DNA of 64,000 nt, from the NCBI GenBank assembly GCA_033030425.1, contig JAUFSD010000001.1, forward strand, positions 620,001 through 684,000, written 5' to 3'. Each line of letters starts with the position of its first letter. The first letter of the stretch is position 1. Made by a program: the position numbers and the translations under genes. The notes beneath the pieces are model-generated. The model made no database searches, was not told where the DNA came from, and saw only the letters and a list, made by a program, of their open reading frames with translations. Source of the stretch: Verpa conica. Lineage: Eukaryota > Ascomycota > Pezizomycetes > Pezizales > Morchellaceae. Below, one piece after another: positions 22,070 through 33,453 of this stretch.

Positions 22070-22843
22070 AGGGAGGGAGGCACGGGGGTGTGGTTCGATT
22101 ATTGGGGGAGTGCAAGATTCGGTCTGGACTATACTAGACTTGAAGATGAGGGCTTTGTTTATGACCGGTTATTGACGAGATGGAGTTCTTTTTTATCTTG
22201 GACACAGTGGTATCTATTCCCGAAGCAAGTCTTCAGTGTTCACGGGAAGTACCTAATTAAAACGGGCGAGAGGAAGGAAATAAGTAATAATGCCAATTAG
22301 TTATTGATTCGCCACCTCTCTCTACACGATTTTCCATTAGAACTGAGGTAGTTAGGCGACAGTATACAGTGCTCAAACACACAACACTACATATAAACTT
22401 CTCATCACCCACCTCAAACCCTACAAAATGATGAGCACATCAATAAAGCCAATCAACTCTTCATATTTTCATGACAAATAACATAGCATGCAAATCCATA
22501 GACCCATAGTAGTATAGTTATAGTAAGTTGTGGCAACCCAGCCCCTAAAACAAAAAGGGTAAAGAAATTCACTCCCAAAACTGGAAGTATAAGGGTAGAG
22601 TAAATAGAATAGAAAAACGAAGTAGGCCTAAAGAAAACCCAAAGTAGAGATAGGAGGGGGAGGGAGGGAGAGGGAGGAAGATAAATTGAAAAAAGACTAG
22701 AAAGAAAGAAATAAATAAAAACTCCCATCCCTATCCAAGCACTGAGTAAGAAAGAAACCCTTGACTAAATACTCTGCCTCCTCAACGAAGAGTACTTAAA
22801 CACACCATACTCTCACCTCGGTTCTAGTCCCATACGATCACAT
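22070..22843. other. Intergenic between convergent RPB11 and the large coiled-coil gene
   Basis: 774 bp of 3' flanks. A purine-rich stretch (GGGGGAGGGAGGGAGAGG-like, about 22654-22676) is the only marked feature. No gene. Confidence 0.5.
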
Positions 22844-25800
22844 CTATTGCACTGGATCCGCTACCCTCTTCCCGCTCCCAATGCTACCCCCACGCCCCAT
22901 ATGTCTACTGCTCCCAGTACTAGGTCTTCCAGGACCCTTCTTACGAGAATTCGAAAACCTGCGGGCTTGTTTTACTTCTGAGAGCCTGCACATAATATCG
23001 ACCTGTTTTCCTCCGGGGAGGTGAACTGGAATAAAACGTTTCCCATCACTATTAACAGATTCCTGTTTATCAAAAGGATCAAACATGTCAATAGTCTGTA
23101 GTGTGGGGGTCATAGGTTCGAGCAGCTTGCGCGACTTCTGTAGTGGAGATACTGGTGATTTGGAAAGGGTGTCGCTGAAGACATGGACAGGGTGTGGGAT
23201 CTTGACAGTGGGGGTGGATCCAAAATCACGCTCAAATAATCCATGGAAGAATTCTTCATCATCAGGCTTTGAGAGGATACATCCACCATCCATTTGTGCT
23301 TCTCCTGCTGAAATTTCCCCCTTCTCGCTAGAATCGTTGCTGCCATGAGAACTGCCGGGGAGTGAGACCGAGGGCTTACTAATTTTCCCTCGCATCTCTT
23401 CAAAAGAAGGCTTGGTCTCCGAGAAATCCTTTGATGTAGAGACCTTGATATCCTGTATATGAGGACGAGCCGAGTATTGCTGTGGGGAGTATTGCTTTTG
23501 AGAAACCCTTCCTATCGACTCTAAAATCTTCCGTTGTATAGCTTCAAAATCGCTAGTACGTGCTGGCCTCGGGCTATCTAGATTATGGTAACCGTTATTG
23601 AGACGAGGGCCGGGAGACATTCTTCCGCTGACATATTGAGACTGAGGCGAAGGCGGGAGATGTACAATTCGAGAATTGGTATCGCCATGTACTGGGTGTT
23701 CAGATGACATCGGCGGGGGTGGTGATCCTGGTGGGTTTAATTTCGGTACTAATCTATCTACTGGCCTGCTTGGGCTCCCCAAGTGCTGTGCGAGAAGATT
23801 CACAGCTGCGGGAAAGAAACGCGACGTTGGTTGGCCTGTAGCAGGTCCAGTTTGAATACTGCTTCTTTGAATCTGTGGATTAACTGCAATTGATTGAGTT
23901 GCGTCAGCTACAGACGGCCCGGAGAGGTTTGATGCCTCAGATATTGGAAGAGTATCCCTCTTGGCCTCTACTTCATCACGCTCTGTCTTTGTGACAGAGA
24001 CAAGTCTCCTATCAATCTGTCCCTGACCAGCGTTGAGTTCAACCTTCCTCCAAGTTTCAACAATCTTTGGATAAACTATGGGGTCTCTTTTTATTCCTGC
24101 GGCTTCTCTAGCTTCCCGTGTCAATCGTTCTTCCTGATTCTTCCGCCTTTCTTCCGCCTCATCATCTTGAATATTGTTTGCAGCGATATTCCAGCGATTC
24201 ACACCATGCGAACGATCTTCTTGTGAAATATTATCATTTGGACGGGGACCACGGGAGAGCCCTGGAGAGGTGGGGCCAGAGCGACCTGACCGTCCACCTT
24301 GCCGTCCATCATCTCTATTCTGTTGACCATGCATTGTGGATGAAGCATTTGATCTTGCAGAGAATCCTGAGTAGCGATTGTCAAACGTTCCATTCCCAAC
24401 ACCATTAAACCCAGAAAACCGTGATTTCTCGCCAATAGGACCCCAAGGATTGCTGTCAGGATTTTGTGCCTGTCCATTATTTCCTGAACTTCCCCAATTG
24501 GTAAATCGGTCAGGCCCTGAAGAAGTACTTTTCCAAGGTTGGTCTCTTGATTCACGATTGCCAAGAACTGCGAAATTCTTCGTCGGCGACCTTTGCGACT
24601 GCATTTGTCCTGATTGCCTTCTAATTTGCATTTGAGGCCCTGCTAGGATTCCTGCTGTACTTCCAGGAGACCGACTGCGCACAAGGGATGTCGGAGGCTC
24701 TCTGACTAGACGATCTGGAAACGGTCCTTGTCGAGGACGCTCTTTTTCCAGTGCTAGTTTTTCTGTCTCTTTCTTTTCTGTAACCTCTTCGGCCCTTCGC
24801 TCGGCAGCCACTTTTTCATCCGCTACCCTCTTCTCTACAGCAGCTTTCTCTTCAGCAAGCCTCTCTTCCTCGGCTTCTTTTCGTTCGGTATCTTTTTCTT
24901 TTTCCTCTAGCTCCTTAAGCTGCTTGATCTTCAATCCCTCCTGCTTTGCAGCTTCTTCTCTAGCTTCTTCTTCTTTTCTCTCTAGCTCCTTAAGCTTAAT
25001 CTTCAATCTCTCCTGCTTTGCAGCTTCTTCTCTAGCTTCTTCTTCTTGCCTACGCTTCCTCGCTAACTCTCTTGCTTCCTTCATAATGCGTTCTTGTACA
25101 ATGACAGGGTCCTCGTAATTTGGATCTACAATAGGCGCTGGGGGAAGGGGGGGGGGAGGCATCTGTTGCGCGCCCGTTGGCTGTACAACAGAAGGCCTGG
25201 CATGACTCATGACTGGAGAAACAACGGCCATCCTCGGGGATGGGTGCTGAAACTGAGGGCTGTACGGGCCTGATGAAACATGGTTTCCACGAGGACCCTC
25301 GTTATCAAATGGATTGTTGTAGCCGAAAGAACCACGTCTAGGATCGGGGGCAGGAAACCTAGCGTCATCCGGAGTGGGCGGTTGATCTGCGCTAAACCTA
25401 CCGGTAGAAAAAGATGGTCTTCTACCACCAGTGCTCCCACTACCCCCACTAACATTTGAAGAGGCTCTTCTACGTCCATAGTCTTCCGGTCGATGAAAAC
25501 TTATACTGCTACGTGATTGTTGAAACGCCGCAGACGGCTCAGCTGGGCCTGAAGGACGCTGAAGAACGGAGTGTTTATGAATTAGAGCATCGTTTCGGTT
25601 TGCCCTAGCGCCTCCATTACGAGCTTCTCTAACTGGTTCTAATTGCCCAGTCTCAGAATTGAACAACTCGCGCTCACGAGTACCATGGTTAATTGGCCTC
25701 TCACGCCATGAACGGTCGTAGACGTCTGCAGAAACTTCTTTCATTCCAGCAGGGGAGGCCAAAGCATGCTGGGATGACGGTTCTGTCCCAAATTCATGGC

Positions 25801-27266
25801 GGGGAGATGGTGGGGGTGGGAATTCATTATTTCGAAGACTGTGATTCATGGTAGTTGGGGGGCCAATACTTGGGGGCACTATCTTTGCCCAAGGAGAGGC
25901 ACGAACAGGGTGAGCGGAAGGTGGCTCTACGAGCTTCAAAGAAGACTTTTCAGTAACCAGGGTTTTAGGCCTAATTTCCTCCCTTACCGGAACAACTAGA
26001 GTAGGCGTTGGTGATTTCGGAGGTGTAACTTCCTTTACAGGCTCTGAACGAGCTGGTTCAGCATAAGCGGTAGGTAGAGATACCACTGGCTCTGCATTCA
26101 TCGCTGTCGCTGTCGCTGTGGCATCATCCATGGTGACCTTCATACCATCGTTCCACTCAATGGCCTCCGGAACCCAATCATCGTCATCGTCGTCTATATC
26201 AGCCCACTTTGCCTCTTTGGATTCATTATCCGAGACTAATCTCGAAGCTAGGTGGATCCCAAATTCTAACTTTAATTCTTCGTCGGTAACGTCCTTTTTA
26301 GGAGGCGGAGGTGTAGCTAGTTAACTTCTATCAGCATGGTTGAAGCCTATCATTTAGTACTGGAATATTTACGTAGGTTTTTATTCCACACCTCTCCTTT
26401 TTTGGAGCCAGCGGATCCAGTAGGCCCAGTGCTTCCAGGCCTTGAGGTCTGAGATGAGGCGCCAGTCTTGACGAGTTTTAGTTTAGAGGCACTTAGCACA
26501 TTACGAGCAGCAGGTTGGGGGGCAGAGAAGGCCGCCAGTGCTATGGGGCAAACTTAGGTACAGCTAAATAACTATCATCATATATTCAAGGGGCCATACC
26601 TTTATTGGAGAGCGAAGAACTAAGGGTACTAGAAACTGGTCCTGGAGCTGGAGCTGAATCCTTCAGATACGTTTTATTTACCGAAACTGACTTGAAAGTT
26701 CCCTTCTTGATAGTTGATTTTGGCTTTATGGTACCCATCTTAGTTGGTGAGATACTCCCAGGCCTAGATGCCCCCACACTGTCTGTGTCTGTATCCTTCG
26801 TTCCTGCGTATTTGCTATTCATGAGACCCTGCATAGATTAGACGCATTAGTAAATAAAACTCAGCCTGGCAGGCGCACGGAACTCGACACTCACGGATGG
26901 ATTCCCCTCAGTCGTCGCTTCTCCTAAAGAAGGCCCTGCATTGTTATTTTCTTTATTATCTTGATCGTTCTGAAGTTCTATTTGTTGTGGTACAATTGAT
27001 ATATTGTTTGTAGAAGACTCGCCAGAGGCGGTGAGTTGGTTAGTGGAATTGTTTGCATCAACACCGGTCGTCGAAAGCTCGACAACCGACCGCGCTAGAG
27101 GTTGTACCACATTTCCGATGATACGCGAATCTGCCATAACAAGTTGTGTTTCTGCCCCCCTCAACTTCGCGCCAGGAGTGGCGCGGAAGCTTTTATCAGA
27201 ACTATTTACCGGATAGACAAGGACATGACTAGGAGTAGCAGAAGACAGAAGGAGCTTTGTGCCCAT
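22844..27266 (-). CDS. Large disordered protein with central coiled coil (1,413 aa), unknown function
   Basis: Exons 27266-26895, 26828-26600, 26540-26373 and 26316-22844 join in phase. An acidic tryptophan motif, KWADIDDDDDDWVPEAIEW, lies near residue 290. It is followed by Pro/Ser/Arg-rich disorder with SPWAKIVPP, a highly charged coiled coil at about residues 650-760 (EEEAREEAAKQE, LKIKxLKELExKE repeated, then ERLAEEKAAVEKRVADEK), and an RG/NG-rich segment (GGRSGRSGPTSPGLSRGPR). The coiled-coil part contains a recent tandem DNA duplication of about 75 bp near 24905-25050. I recall fungal proteins with the WADIDDDDDDWVPE-type motif but no assigned function; the composition suggests an RNA-binding or scaffold role (inference). 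The 5' end is uncertain: an upstream exon at 27764-27536 would fit in phase. Confidence 0.65.
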
Positions 27267-27535
27267 GATGGACAAAAAGAGAGTTGGAGCGGGAAGGTAG
27301 TGGGGCGATATGTCTAGTGACGACAAGTCCTACTGCACAAGCGTAATTTAAAAAAAATCCAAACCTAATCAGATGATTCAGGTGTGATCACCAGTATTTT
27401 CCGGTGCTTTTCAAAACGGTGAAGCCACTAAAAGTGCGAAGAAGTTATAAAGGGAGCACAAATAGACGTTGTAGTGTATATAGAGAAGGGTGATAGCAAC
27501 TAAGTGATTTCCGCTAGAGAAGGCCAGGTACCAAC

Positions 27536-27764
27536 CTTGAAGTGTGGAGAGGCGGGGAGGAGGAGTAACAGGAGGAGAAAGAGAGTAAGAGAAAGGAGGC
27601 GTAGGAATGCTTGCTTTTTCTTTCGTCCGTTTTATTCCACCGGGAGTTCGAGAAGCGGTGGAGGGAGAAGGGATGGTTGTGGTGGGGCGAGATGTCGGAG
27701 CTGAATGAACCTTTCTATGTAGTGATGATGTTTGCAAGTTAGATCTCACGTGTACGCCTGCCAA
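27536..27764 (-). CDS. Possible first exon of the large disordered protein, or a separate small gene
   Basis: An open frame from ATG 27764 encodes a basic, proline-rich sequence (KVHSAPTSRPTTTIPSPSTA, TPGGIKRTKEK, SPPVTPPPRLSTLQ) and ends at a GTTGGT donor in phase 1. An acceptor at about 27311 (CACTAG) would continue in phase into the frame of the downstream gene. No family is recognised; the intron of about 220 nt would be long for this window. It may also be untranslated. Confidence 0.35.
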
Positions 27765-28239
27765 GACACCTTAGACATTTCACCCAAATAGCGACCGATT
27801 ATTATTTGATCAACAGTTGGTATAATGTACATACTTCAGGCACTCTACATTGTGGATCGTGGATCGTGGATTGTGTGGGGGTTCTGCTTTGGGTGTTACA
27901 CGCAAACGGTGATCACTGAGTGGGCCTGACCATAACCGAGACACCAGCCGCTGCAGTAAAGACTCAGAAAGATAGAAAGTCACAGAACCCCCCAAGTGGT
28001 TGTTAACACTTGGGAGGGGGCGATGAATAATGGTTAAAGGTAAATAGATATACCTATCCTCAGCACCATATGAAAATACTAAACATGATATATCTCAGTA
28101 GAATATCAATTTAGATTTACGCTACAACACAAGAGTCTCCAACGTTCTAAAAGCTAATTTACCTATGGCATAAGTTTAGACACTTAGTGAGCGTTATTCT
28201 TGTGGTGACCTGGATTGGGTAATTAGTACAGGCCCTAGT
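27765..28239. other. Intergenic with small hairpin
   Basis: No gene seen. CCAAGTG...CACTTGG forms a 7-bp stem at about 27992-28013, and GGATCGTGGATCGTGGATTG is a short tandem at 27853-27872. Confidence 0.45.
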
Positions 28240-28926
28240 TCAATGAAAGCTTGGGTTAGTCTTACGGAGGTGAAAATAGTAGTTTTGAGCGTAACCAATC
28301 TGCAATCACCCAGGGATATCAGTATTCAAATATTTAGATTCAGCCAGTAAGGAGGACTCACCGCAATAAGAACGCCGATGAGGTGGGCGAGGGCTATTTA
28401 AAAAAAAAAAACGTCAGTCACTCTAAACATAGAATTTCAGGAAGAGTGGGGAAAGAAAGTTACGTACGTGCAGCGCTGGTCTCTTTTCCGAAGTACTTGG
28501 CTTGATACCTTCCAACCAAACCAGTAGCCTTGATCTCCGGGGCAGGACCTATACAAATATTCAATCAGCATATGGCTCAGCTGTAACACTCATCGAGAGG
28601 CCTGATGTACCTCTAGGGAGTTTGCCGTAGAAATCAACGACACGGGCCATCCTAGAGGCATCTTTCGCAGCACCGATCTAAACATATTGAATCAATTGAA
28701 CAGAACTCGTGCAGAGGGCTAATAAAAATTGACGGCTAGGGGTGATCATCATGATAGGGATGGATAGAGTGTTTGTTGAAAAGAGCTACTTACACCCTGG
28801 ACGCCTAAAGGTTAGCCATATATCTCTTCCGAAGTGCGCCGGCGGCGGTGGGGTAAAACTTACAGACGGCGAAGCGACCTTCGGAGGGATGAGAGTAGAA
28901 ATGGAGCGGCGGAGCACAAATGACAT
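28240..28926 (-). CDS. ATP17: Mitochondrial ATP synthase subunit f
   Basis: Five exons: 28926-28864, 28677-28611, 28548-28468, 28393-28362 and 28299-28240; 100 residues, the usual size. The spliced product begins MSFVLRRSISTLIPPKVASP, then GAAKDASRMARVVDFYGKLP, RGPAPEIKATGLVGRYQAKY, FGKETSAA, and a single membrane helix LAHLIGVLIAIGYAQNYYFH. Subunit f belongs to the membrane Fo sector and the dimer interface of ATP synthase. Intron 1 (186 nt) is the longest and might hide a 9-nt exon, which would not change the frame. Head to head with the complex I gene that starts at 29169. Confidence 0.9.
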
Positions 28927-29168
28927 TATAGGGGGAATCTGATGAGCAGATAGATGGGCGGAGAAGAGTCTATGAGGAAGAATCCGGGTGCGGGTGTTGT
29001 TGTTTCGGTACTTTTTGTGGTTCAAGGAAGAAACGGGACTGATGGTAGTAATGGCCGCTTGCTGACTAACAAGCCCGCCCAACTTCAACATTCAAAGTAT
29101 AATCACCGCCTAATACCAGTCTCTAGCTCTCACTCACCCACCCCCGCATATATCGATTCTGTAACACC
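28927..29168. promoter_or_regulatory. Bidirectional promoter of ATP17 and the NDUFS4-like gene
   Basis: Only 242 bp separate the two divergent start codons, so both core promoters must lie here. No TATA box stands out. A CTCACTCACCCACCC-like pyrimidine-rich stretch precedes the complex I start (about 29127-29145). Confidence 0.6.
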
Positions 29169-30019
29169 ATGTCATCCTTTCGAAACCCACGGCTCCTTCT
29201 TACCCGGAGACCTGCTATGTTTATAGCTCCGGGGAAAAAAACTAGCTATTTCGTTCGCTATAAGTCCACCAAGGCGAAAGGCATCGCTACACAGCCGAAT
29301 AGTGCTGGCGCTATTGTTCTCTCAGAGGGAGATGCTGAGCTTGCACATGATCATGGAACGAGGTATTTCTATAAACTTTCCATCTTTTCGCGTACTGTTA
29401 CACTAACCATATATCAATTAAAGTGCCTATTCCCCCGTGCCAATACCTTCTCAAGCTCGTGGTCCGGATGAGCATGTTGACGTTAGTGTCTTCTCGGGCG
29501 CCCCCATTGATCTCAAAGCAAGGACGGTGAGAATTTTCAAGCCCTCAAAGCCCGCCACTCAGTCCGGGAACTGGAATGGGAGGCAATGGAGAATGGATTG
29601 GGATGTTCTTGGGAAGGGTATGTGATTCCCTGTTTGCTCGATGGATGGGGGGTTGACATTATTCTCAAAGGTCATAGGTGGGAAAATGGCTTGATGGGCT
29701 GGCAGTCTAGTGGTGATTCTATGCAAGGCACTCACATCTTCTTCAAGACAAAGGAAGACGCTATTTATTTCGCGGAGAAGCAAGGTATACCCAACTCACT
29801 TCTCGTTTTACCAAATGCTTAATTACTGATACCTATGCCTATATCAGGCTATGAATGGTTTGTCCAGGAGCCAAATGAGAGAGGGTTTAGACCTAAAGCT
29901 TACGCTTCGAATTTCTACGTATGGCCTCAAAATCCCTTGACAATCTGCTAGCTAGTTCTAACCATATTCTCCTTATTTAGCATTCACCGAAGAAGTTGAA
30001 GGTTATCAGGACAAAATAG
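29169..30019 (+). CDS. Complex I accessory subunit NDUFS4 (21 kDa, nuo-21 type)
   Basis: Five exons: 29169-29362, 29424-29617, 29671-29784, 29848-29918 and 29981-30019; 203 residues. The N-terminus is a basic mitochondrial presequence ([15 protein letters not shown]). The conserved domain reads [84 protein letters not shown] and ends KKLKVIRTK. This subunit sits at the NADH-dehydrogenase module of the peripheral arm and is needed for stable assembly. All introns are short with good donors. Length is close to the Neurospora 21 kDa subunit. Confidence 0.92.
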
Positions 30020-30491
30020 ACTGTTGGGGTTACTCGTACGTTATAGTTTCGTACTCAAACAAATATGGATAAATTTTAGATATCACAAGGAGTTGGTAGC
30101 ACCACAAAAGCGTAGCGCCTTGTGCTTTAGGTAGATCGACAGGCTCTTAAAAATACCTAAGTTTAATTTAAAGAGTTTAGAGTCGTATATTCTTAATAGG
30201 ACTAGGTATGTTAAAGCCAGCCTTGATCTGAAGCACTCAACTTCATGTCAACTGAAAATATGCTTCACTCTGGGATGACTGAATGAGTTAATCATAAGTA
30301 TGTGGGGCCCTGACTATCCTGGGATAGTTTCTTGGTCTTTATTCTAAAAATATTGTCTCATACACTAACCCTTGTGGTTGCCTGGTACTACTACCCCCCC
30401 CCCCCCCGCTACAAAATAAAGACCTTCCCCCGTACAGTTTTTTTTGATATCCAGAAAAAAAGTATACCATTTTGCTCGAGGTTTGGAGATA
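30020..30491. other. Intergenic with a poly-C tract
   Basis: 472 bp between convergent genes. A run of about 16 C at 30392-30408 is the most marked feature; the rest is AT-rich. No gene. Confidence 0.5.
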
Positions 30492-32561
30492 TCACTCTTC
30501 AGGAGCTCCGGGACCAGTCTTTGCGCCCTAAAAGAGAAATTAACATCAATAAATTTACAGCCTCTGATAAGTCTATAAAATATAAAATAACTTACCATCT
30601 GCCTAGCCTTGAGTAACTCATCGCAAAGTAAAAGATTACTGGCAATGCTGGAAGCGCTCGCAATTGAGTTTCTCAATACTCTGAAAGAATCGAACACCCC
30701 TTGCGCAACTGGGTCCATCGGCTCGCCGGTATCAAGGTTGATACCGACAATATTTCCTTCTACCTGTTCATCCTGTAGCGCCGCTACTGTTTCTAACATT
30801 AATGCTATGAACCCTGGAGATTTGAGGGCTGGAAACTTACAAGAATCTTGAATATCGTAACCTCCATTTGCAGCCAGAGTTTTCGGGATGATTAACAGGG
30901 CATCGGAAAAGGCTTGAACACCTGTTCTAGCCTTACCCTTCACTTGCTTGCGCATGGGTTCTCCGGTAAGATGGGCAGCACAAGCAACCTGGAAGGCACC
31001 AGCCCCGGGGACCACAGACCCGTCAACAATCATGTTGTAGACACTTCTAAGCCCATCACGGACAGCATCTTGAATTTGGGTAATTGTATGAGTGTTTGGA
31101 CCTATGAGTCAATTAGCAAAATTTGATAAAAGGCTGGAAATAAGTGGCTAATACCCTTGATCAGCAAGGTGACTGATTTTGGATTTTTGACTTCCTCCAC
31201 GAAGGTGTATTTCTCTTCCCCAAGTGTGTGCTCATAAACAAGCCCAGCCCAACCTAAGACATCTGGTGACAGGTCATCCACACTGTTTTGAGCAACACCA
31301 CCGCAAACCAACTGCAGACGCTCCATATTCCTCCTCTTTGCCCGCCTTAAAGCAAATATTCCATTTTTGACAAGAACATCTAAACTTAAAGGGTCAATAC
31401 CCTTCTGGTTGATAATTACAAAGCCTTTCTTCGAGTCATTCCCACAAACTTGCTTCTTCAGCTCGACGATCCTCCTTAATTTCTCGTCGACAAACTTCCT
31501 CTCACTCTCTACAAGTTTCTCTCTTTGGGCTGCTGAGGAATAGAAGAAACTAGAGTTAACTTCGCTCTTCTCGTACTCTAGAGAAACATTGAGTGTAAGA
31601 ATATGGGCATTCTCGACACGCTTCGGCATGTCTGGATGGCGAGCACCGTGATCCAAAGCAAGCCCGCGGATTAGCTGAGTTTCTGAGGCAGTACGGTGCT
31701 GCATCTTCATTATTTCAATCATGTGAAGGTCTGGCTTGGCAGGTGGGTTGTAGATAGCTAGGACAGCATCGACTATGCTGGGAGTTAAGGATTCCGCAAG
31801 GGTCTTATTCAACTTAGTCGAAAGAGAGGTGCGCGCAACAGAGATAAGAAGCTCCCGGTCAGGTTCGCGAGGAACTTTAAAGTCATCAAGGAACTTCATA
31901 TAACTGTCAGCTGCATATATATGTGACTATTCTCGTGGTTTTGTTGGCTCACCTTGAGAGCCTCGACTTTAGCAATTTCGAAACCTTCCGTGATAATACG
32001 GGGATGTAATCCTTCCTCGATGTACCTTCTTGCCTGTTTCAGTAGTTCACCGACCAGCAATACTACACTAGTTGTTCCATCACCCGCGATATCATCTAGG
32101 GCAGTTGCTGGGGATGAGAGTCAGTAAATTAGATTACCCCGCCTTTAATTGTTGGCTTCAGGTTGTTCGGGTAGATTTAATATCGTACCTGCCCTCGCAA
32201 TCATGACGGCTATATCCCATTAGGTGTTAGTGAAGGTTTTAAGATAATATTATTCGGGAATCAAAATGGCACTCTCATACCTGTGGGGTTTTGAATAGTC
32301 ATTTCACGGAGGAGCTTTTGGCCATCTTTTGTTAATGTAATTTGACCGGATCCATCAACAAGCATCTTCAGGGTCCCTGAGGGCCCCAAATTCGATTTCA
32401 GGACATCTTGTAGCCCTATAGCAGAGTTAGCAGTTGTGATAAGATAGTATCAATGTGAGGGAAATCCTAGATGTACCTTCACCAGCAGCAATGTTGACGC
32501 GAAGGGCTTCTCCTCGGCGAACAGATTCAGCCTTGGGGTTAAGGAGACTAGTTGCAGACAT
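30492..32561 (-). CDS. CCT6: Chaperonin TCP-1 zeta subunit
   Basis: Seven exons: 32561-32477, 32415-32281, 32209-32189 (21 nt), 32107-31953, 31893-31155, 31101-30596 and 30527-30492; 558 residues. Starts [34 protein letters not shown] and the nucleotide motif GDGTTS (about 89-94) are intact, as are [30 protein letters not shown] and [11 protein letters not shown] near the ATPase core. CCT6 is one of eight paralogous subunits of the cytosolic chaperonin that folds actin and tubulin. The 21-nt exon encodes VMIARA plus shared edge codons and is required for the frame. The acceptor before FLDDFKV is AAG, chosen because it alone keeps the family match. Confidence 0.93.
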
Positions 32562-33453
32562 TAAAACCGAATCTCGAGGATAAACGGGTTAAGTGATAGG
32601 TTGTGATATATTGTGGAAGTCGGGGAAGGAGAATTAGTTTGTGGTTTGGGTTTGTTGAGAAATACTGCCAAGACCTCAAGATTTAGAGCCCCACCTCACA
32701 CAGCCCCACGTGGCTGAAGATCCAAATAGGGCCCCTCATCATGACAAGGCTTGGTCCTATTTATGAGTTTAGGAACAAAGCTGTGATAAACTTAGCTCAC
32801 TACTAGCCGTTGGGGAACGGGTCTGGCTGATAAATCACCGTTTATCACTCGGTTTAGTCTAGGGGGCGAGAAATATCTCTAAGGCAGGTAGGTGCGCCAT
32901 AGGGCACAGGTATGTATCAACGCATAAGATCTATAATAAAATACGCCTTTTGAGGGGTACCTCTACGGCGCAGGCCGTGTTTACTTCTAAATCGGTTTTC
33001 TAGAGCCTTACAAATCTCAGTGGTACTATTGAGAAAATAAGGTCTGTTCGGCTTGGTACAAGCAACAAAGTCTACCCAACGAAAACGCCAACAGTAGAAA
33101 ATCCTCCTTATCCCATATATACATGAACCATAATGTAATTTTTGAGGGGCTGTAGCTGCAACCTGATTTTAATATTGGTTGCCGCGAGGTTTGGTTATGA
33201 GGGTTGGCCATGTACCGAACGGAACAGAGTGTATTTTCTCACTGTACTATATTTAGAATATAGTCTCGGTATATGTGTTATAAACTTTTCCCGGAGGCCT
33301 GAAAATAATAAATAAAAGTTTTGACTTCTATTTAGATTATTGGACTTAGGATAGTAAAAATAAAACTATTTTACTAGTTCTAGATCAACGTTTTACTGCT
33401 AGTGGTTTTAATACAACATCTCTCGTTTACTTGGATATTGAAAGGAACAAAAA
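32562..33453. other. Intergenic: CCT6 upstream region and URK1 3' flank
   Basis: 892 bp, no gene or repeat that I can support; AT-rich in the URK1-proximal half. Confidence 0.5.

Noticed and set aside
30392..30408. Poly-C tract as a regulatory element
   Set aside because: It lies between convergent genes; a simple repeat is the simplest reading.
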